Shown: piece after piece, positions 56,241 to 64,000 of the stretch
How positions within the stretch are numbered: position 1 is the first letter of the stretch
Layout of the letters: each line of letters opens with the position of its first letter
Program-made: the position numbers and the translations under genes
Notes under the pieces: generated by a model
The model's database searches: none
What the model was told of the DNA's origin: nothing
What the model saw: only the letters and a program-made list of their open reading frames with translations
Source of the DNA: Erinaceus europaeus
Taxonomy: Eukaryota > Chordata > Mammalia > Eulipotyphla > Erinaceidae
Assembly: GCF_950295315.1 (NCBI RefSeq)
Contig: NC_080175.1
Coordinates: forward strand, 66,241,353 to 66,305,352
Direction: 5' to 3'
Length of the DNA stretch: 64,000 nucleotides

Positions 56241-56869
56241 TTAAAGTATTAAAAAAGTGCAAACAAACAAACAAAAAAACCACATAATTTCCTCAGAATT
56301 TCACCATGGAATAATAACCGCTGCTGGAATTCATTCCCTACAAAGGAATATTTTGTGCATCTGTGGAATATATAAGGGTGGTTGCTGAAATACTGTAACT
56401 GGACCAATTTTGAGACAGTTAGTTCAGTCCCCACCTATCCCTAACCCCCTTTTAAAATATAATTTATTTTCAACCAGTCACTTCCCATCTGGAGTTCCTT
56501 CCATGAGAGAATTAAGTCCTACAAAAAATGACTTCAGTCATGCTTTTGTGAATTCTCCCAAGGATGGTATGTCTACCATTTTAAAATGCTTTGGAGAGAA
56601 GTTAATTCATTACATACAACGAATGCCTGAGGGCATTGGGGTTTAATTCTCTTGAGAACCCCAGTTGAGAAGGGCTCAGGAAGCTCATGAAATCAATTTA
56701 GTGTGAGTCCATAGCATATGCATATATATCTATATCGCACATAGTAGAATGAATCTGTTATTTTGATATTGTCAAATTACATTATTTGAAGGTTAAAATA
56801 ATACAAGATTATATTATTTTTAAAGCATATGTGCTGAAATTAGTTAGAAAAGCAAGGTGTTGTTTTTTT

Positions 56870-57120
56870 TTATATAATTCTTTTTCCTTTTGTTGCCCTT
56901 GTTGTTTATTGTCGTTGTTGTTAACTATTATTGTTATTGATGTTGTTGGATAAGACAAAGAGAAATGGAGAGAGGAGGGGAAGACAGAGAGGGGGAGAGA
57001 GAAAGATAGACACTTGCAGACCTGCTTCGCCGCTTGTGAAGCGACCCCCTTCCCCGCAGGTGGGGAGCCGGGGGCTGGAACCAGGATCCTTGCGCCTGTC
57101 TGTGTGTGCTTTCTGCCATG
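56870..57120 (-). mobile_element. tRNA-derived SINE, type A, head truncated
   Basis: CCTTTTGTTGCCCTTGTTGTTT and GGGCTGGAACCAGGATCCTTGCGCC; the A-box end is replaced by TGTCTGTGTGTGC. Confidence 0.82.
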
Positions 57121-57299
57121 TCGTTTGCTTTACATTGGCTTGTTTCTTGATAGTTTTTAACACACAGGATAATTTGTCATAAATGCACTTGAGGCCTATC
57201 ACTGCATGTTTGGTCAAGCTAACTCCCAACTTTAACATTTTTTTATTTATTTTATGTGGCTCGGGAGTCTTTTGCATGTGTGACTCTGCTGTCCTCGGA

Positions 57300-57478
57300 C
57301 TGACTTTTTCATTCATTTTATTGCCAAGAAGGGGAAAAAGGGAAGGAGAGAGACACTGCCCCACCACGTAGGGCTGCAGGCCCCGTCTGTACTTGCTGCT
57401 CATGGGGTGCCAGCACTTGGGTGGGGTTTGCTCATGGCCAGGCCTCTGCTCTACTGCTGAGTTACTTTATGACCACTC
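57300..57478 (-). mobile_element. Degenerate SINE-like sequence
   Basis: GGAAGGAGAGAGACACTGCCCCACCACG pattern and a loosely conserved head. Confidence 0.35.
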
Positions 57479-58044
57479 CCAAACTTATTGTTATTATTAT
57501 TATTGTTATTATTATAGTTGATGTTTTCTTTTTCCTTTCTTGTTACTGCTGGGGCTTCACTGCACTTGGCTGACTTTTTCAGACAAAGAGAAAAGAGGGG
57601 TGGGGGGAGAGATAACACAGGAGCAAGCTCCTGCTGGCTGTGCCCTGTCCACTCTGTCCAGGCGGAGTGCTGGGCTCCTCTTCACCCTCACTGCCCTTTG
57701 TGCATCAGATGCTCACTGAGACCACGTTTCAGAGACCGCTGGAATTCTTTGGCACATTATGGCAAAAAGCTCATTGAAAGTGAGAGAGACTGTGTGAGTT
57801 TAGTGGTAGGTTTGGAAGCTTATGAAAGCCCCCCCACACACACACACACAGCAGAGATTCAAGAGCTGGGCTGTCACTCAGGTGTTTGCTGAGACTGCCC
57901 CACACCAGACATGCTGCCAGATGCTGTGAATACCCGAAGGTTGGACAGTCCCAGCTTCAAGCCACTGCCACAGTGGAGACAGCTGCTTACTGAGCAGTGG
58001 ACTGTGCAGCAGGAATTCAGACACCGGTTAGGACAGCGAGGTAA

Positions 58045-58234
58045 TGCTGAGGGATGGTTTCTTTTGTTGCATTTGTTGTTGCTGAGGCTTCCTTGCTCCA
58101 GTTGGGAGAGGGAGAGTGACACCACAGTGCCAGAGCTCCTCCAGTGTGGTGCAGGCTGGGCTTGAACGTGGGACACTGCAGGTGAAGCCAGTGCACTGGA
58201 TGAACTGTTTGGCCAGTGCAGGGGGAGATTTCTT
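58045..58234 (-). mobile_element. tRNA-derived SINE, type E, split by type A
   Basis: CTGAGGCTTCCTTGCTCCAGTTGGG, GAGCTCCTCCAGTGTGGTGC and GGATGAACTGTTTGGCC. Confidence 0.6.
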
Positions 58235-58539
58235 TTTCTTTTTTTTTTTTGCCTTCAGGGTTATTGCTGGGGGTCAGTGCCTACCACTGCCCCTGGAGGC
58301 CATTTTTTCTCCCTTTTGTTGCCCTTGTTGTGGTCATTGTTGTTGGATAGGACAGAGAGAAATGAAGAGAGGAGGGGAAGACAGAGAGGGGGAGAGAAAG
58401 ATAGACACCTGCAGATCTGCTTCACCACTTATGAAGTGACTCTCCTGGTGGGGAGCCGGAGGCTTGAACTGGGATCTTTATGCTGGTCCTTGAGCTTTGC
58501 ACCATGTGCGCCTAACCCACTGCACTACCGCCCAACCCC
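58235..58539 (-). mobile_element. tRNA-derived SINE, type A, long tail
   Basis: TSD CAGGGGGAGRTTTCTT at 58219-58234 and 58540-58555, one mismatch. Confidence 0.9.
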
Positions 58540-58904
58540 CAGGGGGAGGTTTCTTAAGAGCCAGTAGTCTTTGTTTTGGTTAGTGGGTGGATATGAGAGT
58601 AGGAAATTAAGAATAGACACTAGGGAAGGATGCTTGCTTAATAATAAATAAGTCTGCTAGTAGCTATTTAAGGTAATATCTAAATTTAGAGATATCCTAG
58701 AAATAAAGATAAATAAAGGTTAGGGCTGTGAGTAAAAACAAAACTAACACAAATGAAATGTTAAGAGTTTTGAAATGAACTTAATGATCAAAGTCAAGCT
58801 CTCTGGCTGAAGAAGTTTAGAATTTGCTTTTCTGAGGATTTGAAATTTCAAATCACCATAATAAAAACCTAACTAGATAAATCAGTGTTGGATTACAGTG
58901 AAAA

Positions 58905-59155
58905 ACTGGAGTGGCTGGGGAGGCAGCATAGTGGTTCAGCAAAACAATCTCCTAGCTGACCCTTTGAGTTCCCAGGTTCAATCCCCACCACCACCATCAG
59001 CCAGAGCAGAGCAAGGCTCTGTTCTCTCTCTCTCTCTCTCTCTCTCTCTCCTTCTTCCCCTCTCTCCCTTTCTCCCTTTCTTTCTCTCTCCCTTTCTCCC
59101 TTTCTCCCTCTCTCCCTCTCCCCCCCTCATTAAAATGAAATAAATGAAAAAAAAA
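58905..59155 (+). mobile_element. tRNA-derived SINE, type C, with expanded (CT)n
   Basis: GGCTGGGGAGGCAGCATAGTGG and CAGAGCAGAGCAAGGCTCTG, then CT/CCCTTT units (59022-59125) and ATTAAAATGAAATAAATG. Confidence 0.8.
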
Positions 59156-59369
59156 TTCAGCAGCTAGAAACAATTCTCTAGGATAGTGTGTATTCTAGAT
59201 TTGAAGTTTTCAGTAAGTCCCTGTGTGTTTGAAGCACGTGGTCAACCCCTGTTGTCCTGATGCTATAAATAAGTGATCGACATACTCTAGACATAATCAA
59301 ATGAGTTTGCCCCAGATACTGGACTTCTGAAGTATATCTGCCCAGGATTGTGCAGTACAAAAATAGTCC

Positions 59370-59511
59370 ACCTGGGAGCTGGTGCAGTGGGTAAAGCTCT
59401 GAACTCTCCAGTAGGAGGTCCTGTGTTCAGTCCTTGGCACTGCACTTGCCAGAGGGATGTTCTATTTTGTTTTCCCCTCTCACTCTTTCCTCACTCCTCC
59501 CTCTTCTAGTA

Positions 59512-59542
<31 letters not shown>

Positions 59543-59580
59543 GAAAAAGAATCTTTAAAATGAAAAAAAAAAAAAAAAAA
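59370..59580 (+). mobile_element. tRNA-derived SINE, type D
   Basis: CTGGGAGCTGGTGCAGTGGGTAAAG, TGTGTTCAGTCCTTGGCAC and long A runs at 59511-59530 and 59561-59580. Confidence 0.78.
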
Positions 59581-60379
59581 CTACTCCAGAGTCCTTAACC
59601 AGATACTCAGCTCTTAAATTTTCTTACAGTATCCATTTCCTCCTCATCTTGTGATCTTGTGGCCTTGTTTGCCTTTGAAGTCTCTTTTCCAGTATTCCTA
59701 GCAGAGAACATCCATCTCCCATCAGTACACGTAGGCATGTTCTATTCCTGTCTCTCTGTTGCCCTTGAGTCACCTCCTGATCAGGCTGTGAGGGAGGTGA
59801 CTTCACAAGCCTTCTCTGAAGGAGTCTAAGGTGACTGGCAGACTTGGGGTGTCCTCAGTGGCACTCCCCCGCCATCACCAGCGTGGCCTCCCTGACTAAG
59901 CCACAGGCAGCTGATGGACAGACTTTGATCCTTTCAAATTTATCTTTTCTGGGACAGACAGATGTTTTATGAGTCAGATGCTGACTCCTGGGTGCTGATT
60001 CTGCTTCTGCCATCTCTGCTTGGTCCCTGGAGATCTATTCTCCACGGCTCAGCTTCTCCTTCTGGACTGCAACTTGGGGATGCCACTTCCAGACGCTTTG
60101 GCATCACTTTTGAAGCAAGTCAGGGTCCAGCCCAGGTCTCATCATGGGTGATTTGAGCACCACCCACAGACCTCTCCCACCTCCCCCATTCCTGTCTGAA
60201 ATGCTTTTGCTGGAAGAGCAGGAGACTTACTGAAATATGAAATATGCACGTGGCAGAGAAGAAATGTGAATAAAGCAATCTAAAACAAGGAAGAACCCTG
60301 AAATCTCAGGTTATTTTCTCTTGTTTCTGACCCTAAGTTTCCTGGCTTGTAGGATGGGGAGAAGAATGCCTACTCAGTG

Positions 60380-60466
60380 CTGTAGTACTTGGAAACCCAG
60401 GGCTTGAACCTGGGTCCTTGCACATGCTAATAGGCAGTCTACTAGGTGAGCCACCTCCTGACCCCA
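60380..60466 (-). mobile_element. tRNA-derived SINE, type B, head only
   Basis: CAGGGCTTGAACCTGGGTCCTTGCACATGC to GAGCCACCTCCTGACCCC. Confidence 0.65.
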
Positions 60467-60504
60467 AGAAAATCAGTTTAACATTTATTTATTCTCATTT
60501 CATT

Positions 60505-60632
60505 TTATTTATTTTACCAGAGCACTGCTCAGCTCTGGCTTATGGTGGTACTGGGGATTGAACCTGGGACGTTTGGTGCCTCAGGTATGAAAGTCTCTGC
60601 ATAACCATTTTACTGTCTCCCCAGCTCAGAAA
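60505..60632 (-). mobile_element. tRNA-derived SINE, type C
   Basis: ACCAGAGCACTGCTCAGCTCTGG to TTTTACTGTCTCCCCAGC. Confidence 0.82.
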
Positions 60633-61069
60633 ATCAGTTTATTGTCAGGTGGCATCCTAAGTTTCAGGCTAAGTCTGGCAAAGTATCGCTCTAGGTGCTG
60701 TGCGACATACTAGCACACTGCAGGACCAGGGGTGTATCCCGGCTGGTTGTGGCAACAAAAAAGGCATAAGAATATTAGATAATTTTGTTTGATGATGATT
60801 TAAAAGAGGTTCCATATGTCCACAATTTGATGAAGTCATTTCTGGGAATCGTGATGGTGTGCAGACTGGAGCTGATGTGAGGGTCTGGCTCATGTGGTAG
60901 TCACTTGGAGTTCTGAGTGATTATATTTGGTACACTGTCTTTGTAGAAGATGGCTCTGAAATCAGAAGTGATTCTTTCAATTAGGGTTCTCCGGAGACAC
61001 CCTATGACCCTGCCCCATAAAATTAACCAGCATATTATCCCTCAAAAAACTGTTCTCCTTTTTCTACAG

Positions 61070-61164
61070 ATTGATACACCAGGCATGGAATTGCAGCCAT
61101 GGTACCCAGTCATAAAGCAGGAAGATGACCACATTTCTCAGACACACTCACTTTTACATCCAAG
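61070..61164 (+). CDS. SKIL: SKIL/SnoN second coding exon, codons 340-371
   Basis: A 95-base exon with acceptor TTTTTCTACAG| and donor CAAG|GTAAGG. It joins in frame to residue 339 and adds 31 codons plus two bases. The translation ([14 protein letters not shown], then SQTHSLLHP) closely matches the SnoN segment after the SAND-like domain. IKQE at residues 354-357 is a SUMO consensus at the position of the second known human SUMO site (K383, from memory). The exon leaves phase 2 (AG), so the next codon is Ser or Arg depending on which exon is joined; human SnoN has Ser there. The exon lies among SINE and LINE debris but is itself free of repeats. Confidence 0.93.
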
Positions 61165-61304
61165 GTAAGGGAGTATTTGCTTTCATTCATCCAATGTTCC
61201 TATGTCAAACAATGCCCTAGGCCTTAGAAATCTTAGTCAGTTTTAGGCTTGCTAATCATAGATTATCTTTGACAATACAAAATAATATCATACTCTTTTG
61301 TCTT

Positions 61305-61715
61305 TGAGGCCTCACTACTTTGGCTGCCTTTTTCAGATAGAGAGACAGAAAGAGACAGATCAACCGGGAGTCAGGCGGTAGCACAGCGGGTTAAGTGCAC
61401 TTGGCGCAAAGCGCAAGGACCGGCATAAGGATCCCGGTTCAAGCCCCTGGCTCCCCACCTGCAGGGGAGTCGCTTCACAAGCGGTGAAGCAGGTCTGTAG
61501 GTGTCTTTCTCTCCCCCTCTCTGTCTTCCCCTCCTCTCTCCATTTCTCTCTGTCCTAACCAACAACAGTGACATCAATAACAACAACAATAAACAACATA
61601 ATAATAATTATATAAAAAAAAGATCAACCGACCACAGCACTGAAGCTTCATCCAGTGCACTGGAGCTGGACTCGACCTTGTTGTGAAGCAGTGTACTGCC
61701 CAGTTGAGCACCAGG
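61305..61715 (-). mobile_element. tRNA-derived SINE, type E, split by type A
   Basis: Tail side at 61305-61366 (GAGGCCTCACTACTTTGGCTGCC) and head side at 61631-61715 (CTTCATCCAGTGCACTGGAGC). Confidence 0.65.
61367..61620 (+). mobile_element. tRNA-derived SINE, type A, near consensus
   Basis: TSD AGATCAACCG at 61357-61366 and 61621-61630. Sense orientation, about 200 bases after the SKIL exon ending at 61164. The intact A and B boxes suggest it is young. Confidence 0.93.
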
Positions 61716-61799
61716 TTAATAGCGGGGACTTAGTGTCAGCACCAGGTTAATAACGGGGACTTAGTGTCAGCACCAGTACTCCATTGTTCAGGTGGTTTG

Positions 61800-61978
61800 T
61801 CTTTCTTTTTAATTTTTTTTTGGAAAGAGGATGAGAAGAGGGGACAGAAGCAGAGACATCTACAGCCGTGCTCTACTGTTTGTGAAGCTTCCTCCCTGCA
61901 GGGGTGCTGTGGGTTTGAACCCTGTCCTCCTGCATGGTAGCATGTGCTCTGCTGGGTGAGCCACAACCCAGGCCTTCA
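61800..61978 (-). mobile_element. tRNA-derived SINE, type B
   Basis: GTGGGTTTGAACCCTGTCCTCC to GAGCCACAACCCAGGCC. Just before it, a segment of about 33 bases (ACCAGGTTAATARCGGGGAC...) is tandemly duplicated at 61711 and 61742. Confidence 0.72.
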
Positions 61979-62112
61979 GAATTGTTTTTTTTTTTTTTTA
62001 CTAAGTACACATTGGTGGGGTCGTACATTGACTTTCTAATAACCTTTGGGGATGTATTTCTGTGTGTTTTCTAGAAATAGGCCACTTGCCCCAAAGTAAG
62101 GAAAACAAAAGT

Positions 62113-62402
62113 TTTTTTTTTTTAATTTTTAAATATTTATTTATTTTTCCTTTTTGTTGCCCTTTTTTATTGTTGTTGTAGTTGTTATTGTTATTATTGA
62201 TGTCGTCGTTGTAAGATAGGACAGAGAGAAATGAAGAGAGAAGGGGAAGACAGAGGGGGAAAGATAGACACCTGTAAACCTGCTTCACCACCTGTGAAGC
62301 CACCTCCCACCACAGGTGGGGAGCTGGGAGCTCGAACTGGGATTCTTATGCTGGTCCTTGCACTTTGCGCCACGTGCGCTTAACCTGCTGCATTCCCACC
62401 CA
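62113..62402 (-). mobile_element. tRNA-derived SINE, type A
   Basis: CCTTTTTGTTGCCCTTTTTTATTG to TTTGCGCCACGTGCGCTTAACC. Confidence 0.88.
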
Positions 62403-62540
62403 ATGTCGAAAGGTTTTCTTTTAAAAAGCAAGCTGACTCTTAAAGAAGTTTAGTATAAAAATGTTTATTTGAAGAGAAATTAAAAAATTGAAACTTAGAA
62501 GCTTTCATTGTAATAACTGCACATAGAAATTCCAGCTTCA

Positions 62541-62735
62541 GAGTTGGCATATTGCACCAAAGTAAAAGACTCTGGGATGGGTCAGGGGGAGAATACAGGT
62601 CCAAAAAGAATGACAGAGGACCTAGTGGGGGTTGTATTGTTATATGGGAAACTGGGAAATGTTATGCATGTACAAACTGTTGTATTTACTGTTGAATGTA
62701 AAACATTAACTCCCCAATAAAGAAATAAAAAAAAA
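62541..62735 (+). mobile_element. L1 3' end, 195 bp
   Basis: Perfect 16-base TSD AGAAATTCCAGCTTCA at 62525-62540 and 62736-62751. Ends CCCCAATAAAGAAATAAAAA. Confidence 0.95.
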
Positions 62736-62844
62736 AGAAATTCCAGCTTCATTTTTTTAAAGCTTTATTAGAGAAATAGTGATATACAAAAAAAAAAGTT
62801 GTTACATGAGTACAGTATCTTAACTCCTTGTTATAGGGGTCTTT

Positions 62845-63318
62845 TTATTTTATTAGTGACTTAATACTGATTTACAAAATTATAAGATAGCGAGTATAAT
62901 TCTGCACTGTCCCACCACCAGGGTTTTGTGTCCCCATCCCCTCTATTGGAAGCTACAGAAATTCGCCCAAGGTTGCAGATAGGGTGACTGTTGTTTCTAT
63001 AATTTCTATCTGTCTATATTTGTATATATTTGCCCTTTTTTTTTTCTATGGTCCTTCTTTCTCTTCCTTTCTAAGTCACACCTTCATCTATGACTATGCC
63101 AAATACCCTTCCCTTTTTTTTTCTTTCTTCTTTCTCTGGGTCCTGATGTGGTTGGCATTCAGAGCCATCAAGATCATCTTCTGTCATTTCTCTCCTGCTG
63201 GGAGTATGGACTAAAAATTTTTGGAGTGCAGAAGGTGGGCGTTCTGGCTTTAGTAATTGCTTTTCTGCTGCACATGGACATTGGCAGGTTGATCCAAACC
63301 CCCAGCATGTTTCTTATG
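62845..63318 (-). mobile_element. LINE (L1-type) 3' UTR fragment
   Basis: TSD ATAGGGGTCTTT at 62833-62844 and 63319-63330. CTGCTGGGAGTATGGAC and GCACATGGACATTGGCAGG match the family of 16735-17900. It sits in an older repeat-like sequence (62752-62832, 63331-63420). Confidence 0.85.
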
Positions 63319-63420
63319 ATAGGGGTCTTTACAACACTCCCACCACCAATTTCTGTCCTCCCCCACTGTGGGGCACTGGACCCCCAGCTTAATTTACTAA
63401 ATCCTACATGTTTTTTTTTC

Positions 63421-63930
63421 TGTAATTATATATTCCCCTCATGCATGGTAATGAAGAACCTTAGTCATTTTACATTTGCATTCAGTTCCTGCCATTTCTA
63501 TGTTTGTCTTGGGACAATATTAAACCTGTCAATTTTCTTAGCAGAATATTGAGGTGTTTTTCTCTTATGTGATAGTTAACATATACTGAACTTGACTCAC
63601 AGATCTTAAAAGTTACTAAAATACAGTAACTAAGTTAATGTGGCATTGCTGTAAAGATAGAGAATTGGAACAGGCTAAAGCCTAGACTCACAAATGTATG
63701 CAAATATTCATAAAATAAACTTGGTGCTGTCAACATTGGAGAAAGTCTGCAAGATACCTCAGAGATACTGTTGGTTAGACTCCAGACCACTGCAATAGAA
63801 AGAATGTCACAATAAAGTGAATCACATAAAATCTTTAGTTTCTTAGTTCATACGAATTTTATGTTTGCAGTAACTACACTGTCGGGTGTTAAGAATTCAA
63901 CAGCATAGAATACTGAATTTTTATTTTCAG
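63421..63930. other. No recognised feature (SKIL intron)
   Basis: AT-rich sequence up to the candidate alternative exon. Confidence 0.4.
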
Positions 63931-63982
63931 AATTCACACGACTGGTAGAGAAAAACAGTGTATATGTCCTCTACAAAGGTAA
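63931..63982 (+). CDS. SKIL: Candidate alternative SKIL exon (SnoI-like tail)
   Basis: A 48-base segment (63931-63978) lies between a good acceptor (TTTTTATTTTCAG) and a donor-like AAAG|GTAATG. Joined after the phase-2 end of the previous exon it reads R-IHTTGREKQCICPLQ, and reading through the donor gives R then TAA at 63980-63982. A human short isoform, SnoI, diverges at about this point with a short tail; I cannot confirm its sequence from memory. It could also be chance: the segment is short and the surroundings are AT-rich. Confidence 0.4.
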
Positions 63983-64000
63983 TGAGACATAAGAACAGAT

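Larger units (their letters stand above)
49415..61069 (+). other. SKIL: SKIL intron between the two coding exons (GC-AG)
   Basis: 11.7-kb intron starting CAG|GCAAGT and ending TTTTTCTACAG|. It holds SINE and LINE remnants listed separately and long AT-rich stretches (50,540-52,545; 52,665-53,090; 53,220-53,625; 54,320-55,480; 56,245-56,860; 57,480-58,040; 58,545-58,900; 59,560-60,375; 60,635-61,069) in which I recognise no gene. A short frame at 52,001-52,309 and others like it have no domain. Confidence 0.88.
46380..64000 (+). other. SKIL: SKIL (SnoN) gene, 5' half
   Basis: Gene span inferred from a CpG-island promoter, a presumed non-coding exon 1, the large first coding exon and the next coding exon, all on the + strand. 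The remaining exons (coiled-coil C-terminal half in the family) lie beyond the window. SnoN is a nuclear co-repressor that binds SMAD2/3 and SMAD4 and recruits NCoR/HDAC to silence TGF-beta targets. The left end is uncertain because no transcript evidence is available. In human the upstream neighbour is PRKCI (from memory); none of it is recognisable here. Confidence 0.9.

Noticed and set aside
3717..62402. Functional tRNA genes at SINE heads
   Set aside because: A and B boxes are present, but acceptor stems and full cloverleafs are not; TSDs and tails show they are SINEs.
63931..63978. Zinc-finger linker resemblance (IHTTGREK)
   Set aside because: No following Cys/His spacing of a C2H2 finger and no finger array; a splice-exon reading is better supported.

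Overview
This window is mammalian genomic DNA from an insectivore, almost certainly a hedgehog (Erinaceidae). The evidence is its repeat content: very many tRNA-derived SINEs of one recurring design, L1 3' ends of a recurring lineage, and two pieces of a Vingi-type non-LTR retrotransposon (a clade reported as recently expanded in hedgehogs). The one protein-coding gene I can recognise is the 5' half of SKIL (SnoN, a SKI-family repressor of SMAD/TGF-beta signalling), on the + strand. It occupies about 46.4 kb to the end of the window and continues beyond it.

Layout. 1-45,000 is intergenic and dominated by repeats: an ERV2-like LTR and primer-binding-site fragment near 1.3-1.7 kb; several L1 3' ends, one pair nested in opposite orientation with both target-site duplications readable; a 7SK RNA retropseudogene inserted at the TATA box of an LTR-like sequence (6.1-6.6 kb); a short two-ended Vingi derivative (19.8 kb); and a 5'-truncated Vingi with a 338-codon open frame (30.4-31.4 kb). 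45,050-46,990 is a CpG island containing the presumed SKIL promoter (CRE palindrome, GC box, a 34-bp minisatellite) and a presumed non-coding exon 1. A second exon (about 47,725-49,414) holds a long 5' UTR and codons 1-339: the SMAD2/3-binding N terminus, the Dachshund-homology (DHD) domain with a destruction box, and the zinc-containing SMAD4-binding (SAND-like) domain. A 95-base exon (61,070-61,164) holds the next conserved segment, with a SUMO consensus. The intervening 11.7-kb intron begins with a GC rather than GT donor. At 63,931-63,978 a 48-base segment with good splice sites, in the right phase and followed at once by an in-frame stop, is a candidate for the alternative exon that makes the short SnoI isoform.

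I see no bacterial-type operon, CRISPR array, functional RNA gene or novel multi-gene system. The points most worth a second look are the composition-driven divergence of the SKIL coding exon, the candidate SnoI exon, the short Vingi derivative and the 7SK/LTR insertion. Boundaries of old SINEs are approximate (about +/-15 bases), except where I give target-site duplications (TSDs).
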